A stretch of 64,000 nt of DNA from Streptomyces sp. S465 (GTDB lineage Bacteria > Actinomycetota > Actinomycetes > Streptomycetales > Streptomycetaceae): positions 3,900,001 to 3,964,000 of the forward strand of contig NZ_CP114036.1 in the NCBI RefSeq assembly GCF_026898115.1, in the 5' to 3' direction. A model generated the notes under the pieces. The model worked only from the letters and a program-made list of their open reading frames with translations. It was not told the origin of the DNA and did no database searches. The translations under genes and the position numbers were made by a program. Shown here piece after piece: positions 9,641 through 18,800 of the stretch. Each line of letters starts with the position of its first letter. Positions within the stretch are counted from its first letter, which is position 1.

Positions 9641-10999
9641 CTACGCGCGGACGAGGGAGAGGACCTCGTCGCGGACGCCGGCCACCGTCCCGGCGTCGCG
9701 CGCCTCCACGTTCAGGCGCAGCAGCGGCTCGGTGTTGGAGGGGCGGAGGTTGAACCACCAGTCGGCGGCGGTGACCGTAAGGCCGTCGAGTTCGTCGAGT
9801 TCGACGCCCTCGCGGCCTTCGTACGCCGCCTTGACCGCTGCCATCCGGCCGGTCTGGTCGTCGACAGTGCTGTTGATCTCCCCGGAGGCGGCGTACCGGT
9901 CGTACTGCCCGACCAGCCCCGACAGCGGACCCTCCTGGCCGCCGAGCGCGGCCAGCACGTGCAGGGCGGCCAGCATGCCGGTGTCGGCGTTCCAGAAGTC
10001 GCGGAAGTAGTAGTGCGCGGAGTGCTCACCGCCGAAGATCGCGCCGGTGCGGGCCATCTCGGCCTTGATGAAGGAGTGGCCCACGCGGGTGCGGACGGGG
10101 GTGCCGCCGCTCTCCTTGACGACCTCGGGGACCGACCACGAGGTGATGCAGTTGTGGATGACCGTGCCGCCCGGGTGCTTGGCCAGCTCGCGGGCGGCGA
10201 CCAGGGCGGTGATGGCGGAGGGGGACACCGGTTCGCCACGCTCGTCCACGACGAAACAGCGGTCGGCGTCGCCGTCGAAGGCGAGCCCGATGTCGGCCCC
10301 GGTCGCCCGGACCCGGGCCTGAAGGTCGACGATGTTCTTGGGGTCGAGCGGATTGGCCTCGTGGTGGGGGAAGGTGCCGTCCAGCTCGAAGTAGAGGGCG
10401 TCGAGCTCGAGCGGGAGCCCCTCGAAGACGCTCGGGACGGTGTGGCCGCCCATGCCGTTGCCCGCGTCCACGACGACCTTCAGCGGCCGGATGGCGGTCA
10501 GGTCCACCAGCGAGCGCAGATGGGCACCGTAGTCGGCCAGGACGTCCCGCTGGGTGAGGGTGCCGGCCTGGGCGGCGGCCTCGGGCGCGCCGGTGGCGGC
10601 CCACTCCTCGACCAGGGCGCGGATCTCGGCGAGCCCGCTGTCCTGCCCGATGGGGGCGGCGCCCGCGCGGCACATCTTGATGCCGTTGTACTGCGCGGGG
10701 TTGTGGCTGGCGGTGAACATCGCGCCGGGCAGACCGAGATGTCCGCTCGCGAAGTACAGCTGATCGGTCGAGCACAGTCCGATCTCGGTCACGTCCGCTC
10801 CGAGCGAGGCGGCGCCCCGGGCGAAGGCCCGCGCCAGTCCGGGCGAGGAGGGGCGCATGTCATGACCGATGACGATCGCGTCCGCGCCGGTCACTCGGAC
10901 GAAGGCGGCGCCGAAAAGTTCGGAGAGCGACTCGTCCCACTGGTCCGGGACCACACCGCGCACGTCGTAAGCCTTCACGATCTGCGACAAGTCGGGCAC
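9641..10999 (-). CDS. manB: Phosphomannomutase / phosphoglucomutase
   Basis: Converts mannose-6-phosphate to mannose-1-phosphate (and possibly glucose-6-phosphate), linking manA to GDP-mannose. About 452 residues with the four-domain hexose phosphomutase fold: KAYDVRG near the N-terminus, the phosphoserine loop TASHNPAQYNGIK (Ser98), the metal loop DGDADR and the sugar-binding loop GGEHSAHYYFRD. I chose GTG at 10,999 because AAGGGG sits six bases upstream of it; a TTG two codons earlier (11,003-11,005) has that purine run touching it, which is too close. Confidence 0.95.
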   Translation of the reverse strand: MPDLSQIVKAYDVRGVVPDQWDESLSELFGAAFVRVTGADAIVIGHDMRPSSPGLARAFARGAASLGADVTEIGLCSTDQLYFASGHLGLPGAMFTASHNPAQYNGIKMCRAGAAPIGQDSGLAEIRALVEEWAATGAPEAAAQAGTLTQRDVLADYGAHLRSLVDLTAIRPLKVVVDAGNGMGGHTVPSVFEGLPLELDALYFELDGTFPHHEANPLDPKNIVDLQARVRATGADIGLAFDGDADRCFVVDERGEPVSPSAITALVAARELAKHPGGTVIHNCITSWSVPEVVKESGGTPVRTRVGHSFIKAEMARTGAIFGGEHSAHYYFRDFWNADTGMLAALHVLAALGGQEGPLSGLVGQYDRYAASGEINSTVDDQTGRMAAVKAAYEGREGVELDELDGLTVTAADWWFNLRPSNTEPLLRLNVEARDAGTVAGVRDEVLSLVRA

Positions 11000-11135
11000 A
11001 GCCAACCCCTTCTGGAGGTCCTGGTGAGATGTCTCTATGGGCAGATGTCTCTACGGACTCCAAAACCTACCCGCAGGACCTTGCCGGGAACTGTGAGGCC
11101 CGTCGCGCGGCGTGCTGCGGGCTCCCCGGACCGGC

Positions 11136-12752
11136 TCACGGCAGCATCCAGCGCAGCAGGAAGGACGACTGCGCGACGACGATGAGGCACATCACCAGCA
11201 GCAGCGCGAGGCTCCACGGCAGCACCTTACGGAGCAGATCCCCCTCGCGCCCCTTCAGTCCGACCGCCGCGCAGGCGATGGTGAGGTTCTGCGGGGAGAT
11301 CATCTTGCCGAGCACCCCGCCCGAGCTGTTGGCGGCGGCGAGCAGATCCGGTGACAGCCCGGATTCCCGGGCGGCGGTCACCTGGAGGGCGCCGAAGAGG
11401 GCGTTCGCGGAGGTGTCCGAGCCGGAGACGGCGACGCCGAACCAGCCGAGCACCGGGGAGAGGAAGGCCAGTCCGGCCCCGGCGGCCGCGACGAAGTGAC
11501 CGATGCTGGCGGCCTGCCCGGAGAGGTTCATGACGTAGGCGAGGGCAAGCACCGAGGTGACCGTAAGGATCGCATGGCGCAGTTCCCGCACCGTGGCCGC
11601 CCACTCCCGCAGCGCGTCGCGCGCGGTCACCCGCAGCACGGCGGCGGTGGCCACCCCCGCCACGAGCACCAGGGTGCCGCCGGTGGCGAGCAGCGGAAGG
11701 GCGAAGACATTGCCGCCGACCGGCTTCCCGTCCGGGGCGGCGACGTCCAGGAAGGGCCAGTCGACGGTGCGGGTGGCCTTGGCCAGGAGCTCCTTGACCG
11801 GGCCGATCTGGGCGATGGAGAAGATCGCGACGATGAGCGCGTACGGGGCGTAGGCGCGCAGCACCTCGGGGCGCGGGTCCTCGCGGTCCAGGTCGTCGCT
11901 GCGTACGCCGGTGAGCACGGCGGTACGCACCCGCTCCTCGGCGGGGCGCCGGGCGGCGGGCACGGCCACCAGGGCGGCCGCGCCGATCAGCGCCGCGGCG
12001 ATGTCGGCGAGCTGGACGGAGAGGTGGTTGGAGACGGTGAACTGGGCGACGGCGAAGGCGACTCCGCAGGCGAGCGCGGGCACCCAGGTCTCGCGCAGCC
12101 CGCGCCGCCCGTCGACGAGCGCGACCAGCAGCAGCGGGACGACGAGGGCGAGCAACGGGGTCTGGCGGCCCACGACGGAGGCCACGGAGTGCAGCGGCAG
12201 CCCGGTGACCTGAGCAAGCGTCACCACGGGGGTGGCCATGGCGCCGAAGGCGACCGGCGCGGTGTTGGCGACGAGCGCGACGACGGCGGCGCGCACCGGG
12301 TCGAAGCCGAGCGCCACGAGCATGACCGAGCAGATCGCCACCGGCGCGCCGAACCCGGCGAGCGCCTCCAGGAGCGCGCCGAAGCAGAAGGCGATGACCA
12401 GGGCCTGGACGCGGGGGTCGTCCGAGAGCCGGCCGAAGGAGCGGCGCAGCACGTCGAAGTGGTCGGTGCGGACCGTCATCCGGTACACCCACAGGGCGTT
12501 GACGACGATCCACATGATGGGGAACAGGCCGAAGAGGGCTCCCTGGGCGGCGCTGGAGAGGGTCTGGCCGACGGGCATCCCGTACGGGAGCCAGGCGACG
12601 AGGGCGGTGACGACGAGCCCGATGGGGCCCGCGTAGTGAGCGCGCATCCGCACCCCGCCGAGCAGGACGAGGACGGTGACGAGGGGAAGCGCGGCGACGA
12701 GGGCGGACAGGGAGAGTGAATCGGCGACGGGCTCCAACTGCTGCACGAACAC
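11136..12752 (-). CDS. L-lactate permease family transporter
   Basis: A 538-residue polytopic membrane protein of the LctP/GlcA family that imports L-lactate (and often glycolate) by proton symport. Recognisable from LEALAGFGAPVAICSVMLVALGF and the C-terminal GWFGVAVSGSDTSANALFGALQ. At least 12 hydrophobic segments. GTG start at 12,750-12,752 behind GGGAGG. It is a single-gene unit downstream of the DUF3499 gene, with a palindrome (12,791-12,803) about 40 bases upstream that may be its operator. Confidence 0.92.
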   Translation of the reverse strand: MFVQQLEPVADSLSLSALVAALPLVTVLVLLGGVRMRAHYAGPIGLVVTALVAWLPYGMPVGQTLSSAAQGALFGLFPIMWIVVNALWVYRMTVRTDHFDVLRRSFGRLSDDPRVQALVIAFCFGALLEALAGFGAPVAICSVMLVALGFDPVRAAVVALVANTAPVAFGAMATPVVTLAQVTGLPLHSVASVVGRQTPLLALVVPLLLVALVDGRRGLRETWVPALACGVAFAVAQFTVSNHLSVQLADIAAALIGAAALVAVPAARRPAEERVRTAVLTGVRSDDLDREDPRPEVLRAYAPYALIVAIFSIAQIGPVKELLAKATRTVDWPFLDVAAPDGKPVGGNVFALPLLATGGTLVLVAGVATAAVLRVTARDALREWAATVRELRHAILTVTSVLALAYVMNLSGQAASIGHFVAAAGAGLAFLSPVLGWFGVAVSGSDTSANALFGALQVTAARESGLSPDLLAAANSSGGVLGKMISPQNLTIACAAVGLKGREGDLLRKVLPWSLALLLVMCLIVVAQSSFLLRWMLP

Positions 12753-12790
12753 ACGGGCCTCCCGGCATGAGCCATCCCTGGAAGGTCACA

Positions 12791-12803
12791 TCCGCTATGC
12801 GGA
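12791..12803. promoter_or_regulatory. Inverted repeat TCCGC-TAT-GCGGA upstream of the lactate permease
   Basis: Perfect 5-bp arms around a 3-base centre, about 39 bases before the permease GTG. Palindromes of this shape are common operators for GntR- or IclR-type regulators; no regulator gene is adjacent, so the partner is unknown. Confidence 0.4.
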
Positions 12804-12954
12804 AACGGAGGACCTGGGGTGCAGGCATGGTCGTGTCCGCGCCAAGTCGCAGTCAATGCTCCGTCAGCAAGTGATCCGCGCATATCTCCGAGGAGACGCA
12901 AAGGAAGATCACGGAGGGGAGATCACTGAGGGAAGATCGCGGGAGGGAAACGGA

Positions 12955-13422
12955 TCAGGGCTCGGGCGAGCGCAGGACCCGCAGATGACCACGGCGCGCG
13001 ACCTCACGCGGATCGCCCTCCCGGCCGCTGTGCCCGGGGCCGGCCCCGGGACCGGAACCGGGACTCCCCGGACCGGCCGCCGCCCCCGCCGCGCGCTCAT
13101 GCGGACGGGCGGCCTCGCGCACCGCGTTGGCCAGCGCTTCCAGATCGTCACCGCTGGGCCGGGTCGGGCCGGTGTCGACGGCGAGCCGGACGACCTCCCA
13201 GCCGCGCGGGGCGGTCAGCCGCTCCGAGTGCTCCGAGCACAGGTCGTAGCAGTGGGGTTCGGCATAGGTGGCGAGCGGGCCGAGAACGGCGGTCGAGTCC
13301 GCGTAGACGTACGTCAGCGTCGCGACGGCGGGGCGGCCGCAGGCGGTGCGCGAACAGCGACGTACAGGGCTCACGACGTTGGACGGTACCGCACTCTTGA
13401 GCGGGCCGCGACGACTCTCCAC
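12955..13422 (-). CDS. DUF3499 family protein
   Basis: About 155 residues; an actinobacterial family of unknown function. The core (VRRCSRTACGRPAVATLTYV, then EPHCYDLCSEHSERL) has a Cys-x4-Cys and a Cys-x3-Cys-x2-His arrangement that could bind zinc, followed by a Pro/Gly-rich tail. I chose the GTG giving VESRRGPLKSAV (13,420-13,422) because GGAG lies seven bases upstream; an internal GTG at 13,374 would remove 16 residues and has no ribosome site. Divergent from the metallopeptidase-like gene, an arrangement I recall as common in Streptomyces. Confidence 0.75.
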   Translation of the reverse strand: MESRRGPLKSAVPSNVVSPVRRCSRTACGRPAVATLTYVYADSTAVLGPLATYAEPHCYDLCSEHSERLTAPRGWEVVRLAVDTGPTRPSGDDLEALANAVREAARPHERAAGAAAGPGSPGSGPGAGPGHSGREGDPREVARRGHLRVLRSPEP

Positions 13423-13691
13423 CAGCTCACTCCGCCGTGTCGTCCCGGTTCGCCCCGTGCACCCGAAACGTGAACCTGCTCGCTGACCAGCGAAGACTCT
13501 CCGCCCGAGGATGATCGTCGGCACCGCCGACGGTCAGCTCTCGAACCGCGAGGGATCATCTTGGGCCAGGGAAGCGACCCAAGAGACGTCTGTTTTTGGA
13601 CCTAAGCGTGGCCGGAATGCTCATTTGGCGACATCCGGTCCGGCTGTCCGGTAAGCGCGTGTGGGCGGGCGGGCGACAGCTACCCTCGTGA

Positions 13692-14183
13692 GTGATGACC
13701 AGGCCCGTACCCCCCCATCAGTCCGAGCCGCGCCCCCGTCGTCGCGATCGTCACGGACGAGGTATGCGCGGCCCCATCGCGCCGCCCCAGGTGCCGCTCT
13801 CGGTCAGCCGGGCGGAATCCTTCGTCGACCTCGTGCAGGACTCGGCGGAGCGGCTGGAGAGACGCTGGCCACAGCTGTCCGCGGTCGACTTCACGGTGCT
13901 GGAGGTGCCCATGTCGGGCCTCGGCGGCCCGGGGTCCGGCGGGGGCCCGGACGGGCACGGCGGAGCCGACGGCTGGGACGGCGAGTCCGTACCGCTCGGG
14001 CGCTTCATCGCGGCTCGCGGGGACGCGCCGGACCGGATCGTGATCTACCGCCGCCCGGTCGAGATCCGGGCGAAGAACCGGGACGAGCGGGCACTGCTGG
14101 TGCACGAGGTCGTGGTCGAGCAGGTGGCGGAGCTGCTGGGGCTGGCCCCGGAGTCCGTGGACCCGCGGTACGGACAGGACTAG
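13692..14183 (+). CDS. Metallopeptidase-family (zincin-like) protein with altered motif
   Basis: About 163 residues. The region SRAESFVDLVQDSAERLERR and the stretch IVIYRRPVEIRAKNRDERALL match the small zincin-like metallopeptidase family of actinobacteria. Where family members carry an HExxH zinc motif this protein reads HEVVVEQVAELLG, so the second metal His is missing. Residues 75-95 are a Gly-rich insertion. Start is GTG 13,692 followed by ATG 13,695; either could be used. The frame is intact throughout, so this is unlikely to be a sequencing artefact. Confidence 0.7.
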   Translation: MMTRPVPPHQSEPRPRRRDRHGRGMRGPIAPPQVPLSVSRAESFVDLVQDSAERLERRWPQLSAVDFTVLEVPMSGLGGPGSGGGPDGHGGADGWDGESVPLGRFIAARGDAPDRIVIYRRPVEIRAKNRDERALLVHEVVVEQVAELLGLAPESVDPRYGQD

Positions 14184-14221
14184 CGAGCAGCAGGAGAAAC
14201 GGGCGGGAGCGAGGAATTCCG

Positions 14222-14258
14222 GGGCGGCTACGGACCCCCCGAGTGTCCGTAGCCGCCC
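14222..14258. terminator. Bidirectional terminator between convergent genes
   Basis: Perfect 14-bp arms (GGGCGGCTACGGAC, 14,222-14,235; complement at 14,245-14,258) with a 9-base loop, midway between the metallopeptidase-like and DUF5719 stops. Confidence 0.85.
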
Positions 14259-14283
14259 TCCGGACGGGCTCGCCGCGACGCCG

Positions 14284-15846
14284 CTAGTCGCCGTTGAGCA
14301 CGGACAGGTCCTGGTCCGCTTCGGGCACCGCGACCGTGCCCCGGTCGTCCGGCAGCGCCTGGATCGTGAACATCGGGACACCGCCCTCCGGCAGCGCCAG
14401 CATCCGTGAGGCGTGCACCGGACCGCCCGAGAGCCGCTCGACCGTCACCGCGTACGAGCCCTTGCCCGAGGCCGGGTGCGGCGGCTCCAGGGCCTTGGTG
14501 GTGCCGCCCTTGATCTCGTACGTCTTGCTGACCGGGCTGCCGCCGCCGGCGCCCGCGGAGGCGGTGATCCGCACCTTCGCGGCCGCGCCCGGCGCCACCA
14601 GGGAGAGTGTCGAGCCCTTGGTGCGGTTGTCGGCCGCGGTGGCACCGCGCTCGATCGCGCCGGTCGCGGGGATGAACGCCGTCTCCTGGTTGCCGCCCTT
14701 GCCGCGGGTCACCTGGAGGGCGGCCACGACCGGTGTGGCCGAGCCCTTACCGCCCTCGGGGGTGAGCAGCAGCGAGCCCGGCTCGCCCTTGGTCACGTCG
14801 CCGAGGTCTATCGCGGCCGTCATCCCGCTCTTGACGTGCAGCGACTCATGTCCGGCCGGGGTGATCGAGTTGTTCGGCCCGGCCAGCCGCACCTTGAGGT
14901 CCGCGTCGTCGGACCCGGGCGCGAAGACGACCAGGCGCGCGGAGGTGACGTCCTCCGGGATGCCGGGGATCGTCACGCTCGCCGAGGGCAGGGCGGAGGC
15001 GGGGAGCCAGTCGCTGCCGGCCTTCTGGTCCACGGCCTGCACGGCCGCGCCGATCCGGCCGGTGCGGGCCGTCACGCGCAGCGCGGCGCCCTCCGCCCGC
15101 TGGTCGGTGAGGGTCGAGAGCAGGACCGGGACCGTGGAGCGGGGCGGGACCGTGATCGACTCATCGGTCGAGGGCTTCAGCCGGCCGCTCGGTCCGTAGA
15201 GCTTCAGATCCACCTCGGCCGCGGCGTCGTCCGGGTTCGTCAGATGGACGAAGTCCTGGCGCTCCTTGTCGGTGCTGACGCCGGGGAACCAGAAGTCGGT
15301 GTCGGGCGCCGTGCACGCGGTGCCCAGGAGGCCGCGCCCGCTGCCCGCGTCCACCGTGGTGGTCTGCTGGACGGTCCAGCCGGGCGCGAAGCGGCCGTCG
15401 GCGGTCCCGATGAGCGCGGGCGCGTCCGCGCTGTCCTCCTCCACGGTGACGGGCTTACCGGGCTCCTTCAGGGGCAGCACGGCCTTGTCGCCGCCCTTGT
15501 CCTCATCGGCGCCCTTGGCGTCCTTGCTGTCGCCGTCGTCCTTACTGTCGCCGTCGCCGGGGTCCGACACGTCGTCCGGGGGGCTCTGGGCGGGCAGCAG
15601 TTCGGCGGTGCCGTTCTTGGTGGCCACGTCGTCCCGCTCGGGGGTGTACGCGGTGTAGGTGGTGGTGCTCACGTCCGAGGAGGAGGGCGTCGGGCACAGC
15701 AGCGTCGAGCGCTGCACGGGCAGCCGGGTGGCGGCCTTCGCGGCGGGGTCCGGGTCATCGGACGAGCCCCCGGTGAGGGCGGCCACGCCCGTGACGGCGG
15801 CCAGCGCCGTGGCGGCGCCGATCAGGGACAGGGTGGTGCGGTTCAT
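14284..15846 (-). CDS. DUF5719 family exported protein
   Basis: 520 residues. An N-terminal membrane anchor or uncleaved signal (MNRTTLSLIGAATALAAVTG) is followed by an Asp/Lys-rich linker (about 90-130, DDGDSKDAKGADEDKGGDK-like) and a long beta-rich extracellular part. The family occurs next to a large membrane glycosyltransferase in actinobacteria. Its ATG overlaps the stop of that upstream gene by four bases (ATGA at 15,843-15,846), so the two are translationally coupled and probably act together at the cell surface. No enzymatic motif seen. Confidence 0.8.
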   Translation of the reverse strand: MNRTTLSLIGAATALAAVTGVAALTGGSSDDPDPAAKAATRLPVQRSTLLCPTPSSSDVSTTTYTAYTPERDDVATKNGTAELLPAQSPPDDVSDPGDGDSKDDGDSKDAKGADEDKGGDKAVLPLKEPGKPVTVEEDSADAPALIGTADGRFAPGWTVQQTTTVDAGSGRGLLGTACTAPDTDFWFPGVSTDKERQDFVHLTNPDDAAAEVDLKLYGPSGRLKPSTDESITVPPRSTVPVLLSTLTDQRAEGAALRVTARTGRIGAAVQAVDQKAGSDWLPASALPSASVTIPGIPEDVTSARLVVFAPGSDDADLKVRLAGPNNSITPAGHESLHVKSGMTAAIDLGDVTKGEPGSLLLTPEGGKGSATPVVAALQVTRGKGGNQETAFIPATGAIERGATAADNRTKGSTLSLVAPGAAAKVRITASAGAGGGSPVSKTYEIKGGTTKALEPPHPASGKGSYAVTVERLSGGPVHASRMLALPEGGVPMFTIQALPDDRGTVAVPEADQDLSVLNGD

Positions 15847-18800
15847 CGCTGCTGCTCGCTCCCGTCGCGGCTGTCCTCGGGGCCGGCGTCGCCGTACGTC
15901 GTATCGCCCTGCGGGGGGTGGCCGCCGTCGGCGTAGGGCTGCTGCTGGTCGTAGCCGTAAGGATCGGCGTACTGGCCGCCCGCGTACGGGTCCGCCGGGT
16001 ACTGGCCCTCCTGGTAGCCGGCCGCATAGCCGGTGTCCTGGTAGCCGGTGTCCTGATAGCCGCCCTGGTAGTCACCGGCCGGGTACTGCCCGCCGGGGTA
16101 GTGACCCCCGTAGTCCTCGCCCTGGTACTGCTCCCCTTGGTACTGCTCGCCCTGGTACTGACCGGCCGGGTACTGCCCGTATCCGGCGTCGGCGTACGTC
16201 TGCGCGTCCCACTGCTGCCCGTACTGCTGCTGGTGCGGCACGGCGGCGGCCTGCTGGTGCGGCACCGCCGCGTACGGGTCACCGGCGGCCGCCTCGCCAT
16301 ACGGGTCACCGGCGGCCGCGGCTGTCTGGTCGCCGTACGGGTCGTTCGCCGCTGCCTGGTCGCCGTAAGAGGCGTTCGCGGCAACCTGATCGCCGTAAGG
16401 AGCGTTCGCGGGGACCTGATCGCCGTACGGGTCGGCCATCGCGGCCGGCTCGGCGGGCGGATCCGCCGCCTCCGGCCGCCCCATGGCGGCCTCGGCCCCC
16501 GCGGCCTGCGCTGTCTGCGCCTCCGCGGCGGCCCGCAGTCGGCGCGCCCGGCGGCCGTCGCCCGCCAGGTCCTCGGCGGTGACGGCGGCGGCCGCGCCCT
16601 CGGCGTCCGGCAGGTCGTCGTCGACATCCCGGCGGCGGCCCGGCAGCGCGAGCACCAGCAGCACCACCGCGAGCAGTCCCTGCGCCCACATCCAGGCGGT
16701 GTGCGCGATGGGCGTGTCGTAGGTGAGGTCCAGCCGGCCGCCGCTCGCCGGGAGTTCGAAGCCCTGCGCCCAGCCGTCGACCGTCGTCGGCTTCAGCGGC
16801 TTGCCGTCGAGCGTGGCCTGCCAGTCGGGCACGGCCCGGTCGGCGATCCGCAGCACGCGCCCGGCCGCGCCGTCCGGCACGGTGGTGTGCGCCTCGACGG
16901 GGCCGGACGCCACATGCACCGGCTTGACCGCCGCCCCGTCCGCCGAGCGCGCCGAGGACTCGGCCGGGACGATGGAGACCCGCGAGACCCGCTCGTCGAC
17001 CCGCCACAGCACGCCGCCGTCCTCCCGGCTGAGCTGGGTGAGGCCCGGGGTCGCGTTCAGCACCCGCTCCATCTCGCGCGGGGCGCCGTTCTGGACGTAC
17101 ACGTAGCGCACCGCGTAGCCGCCCAGCTGGCGGGTCTGGTCGGCGCCGGAGCCCGCGATCAGATTGGCCACCACGCCGTCGAGCCGGGTGTCGGAGCCGC
17201 CCGCCGCGGCGAGCTCGCCGTCACCGAGCCGGGCGCCGGAACCGTGCACCAGGGCGTAGTCGGCGTGGGCGCCGCTGCTGCCGCCGCCGAGCACCAGGGT
17301 GCGGGCCTGGTCCTCGGTGGCGCTCTCGGCCGCCACGAACGCCGGGACCTGCGAGGGGTCGCGCCGTTCGACCGGGCCGTCCGCGCCGCTCACCATCCAG
17401 CTGACGGCGGCGTACAGCGGCGCGGCCACCGTGGCGACCGCGATCAGCAGTGCGACCGGCTGGCGCCAGCCGAAGCTCTGCGCCGCCACTCGCTCCCGTG
17501 CGCCCTCGGCGCCGACCACACCGGCGGTCAGCAGGGCCAGGCCGTAGACGAGGGTCGCGGGCCCGGCCCAGCCGGAGCCGTTGGCGAGCGCCGCGAAGAG
17601 GAAGCCGATGAGCGCCACGACCCACGCCGTGCGCACCACCATCTGCCGTTCACGGCGCATCAGGGCGGCGAGGGCGGCCAGGACGAAGCCGATCAGCAGC
17701 AGTGTGCCGCCGCCCTTGGGGCCGCCGGGGCTGAGCGCGAGCAGGTCCAGGGCGGACGCGGAGCCGGTGCCGCGGTCCAGCCCGGCCTCCTGGAGGAAGC
17801 GGGCCGGGTCGGTGAGGAGGTCCAGCGACCAGGGGGCGAGCACGACGAGCGGGGTGACGACCACGATCAGGAACCGCAGTCCATGTCCCATGAGCTGCTC
17901 GGTGCCGCTCTGCCGGTACCGCAGCGCGAGTACGCCGAGGCCCAGCACGAGGGCCATCGGCCAGACGACCGGGGTGAAGGCCATGGTGAACGTCAGCAGC
18001 AGCGCGTACGCCCAGGCCGCCCGCCAGCTCGGCAGCCTCGCCCCATTGCTCGTGAACCCGCCCGCGGCGGCCGCGGCGCGGGCCATCAGCGGCAGCAGTA
18101 TGGCGAGCACGGCGGTGCCGAGCCGCCCGCCCGCGAGCGCGCCGGTCGCGGCCGGCAGGAAGGCGTACGCGACGCTTCCCCAGGCGCGCAGCAGCCGCGA
18201 CTCGACCAGCGGCCGGGAGGCGAAGTACGCGATGAACCCGGCCAGCGGCACCGAACAGACCAGCAGCAGGGTCAGCGTGAAGCCCGTGGAGCCCAGGAAG
18301 ACCGTCGCCAGCGCGGCGAGGGCGGCCAGGTACGGCGGCGCGGACTGCGTCCCCCCGGTGCCGACCGGATGCCAGCCGTCCACATAGCTCGACCACAGCG
18401 CGGAGACATGAGCGGGCGCGGGCAGCAGGGCGCCGCCCGCGAGCGCGCCCGCGCCGAGCAGGTTCCGGCAGGCGACCAGCGAGACCACCAGCAGGACGAG
18501 GAAGAGCATCGGCCCCGGCTTGCGCGCGATCCGCTTGAGCCGGGCGAACTGCTCGATCTCCAGGAAGTCGGCGTCCTCGTCGCCGGGCCCGGACTCGACC
18601 GCGCCGTGCCGCCCGCCGGAGGACAGTTCGGGCTCGGAACGGCCGCCTATATTGCTGGCGACCTGCTCAACCGTCGCCCTTACGGTCGCACCGGGCGGCG
18701 GGAAGAGCGGCCGCAGCTCGCTCGGCTCCACGGCGGGCCGGCCTCTGCGCTTGCGCGCGGCGAGGATCCGCTCCGGCCGCAGCAGGGTGCCGAAGAGACC

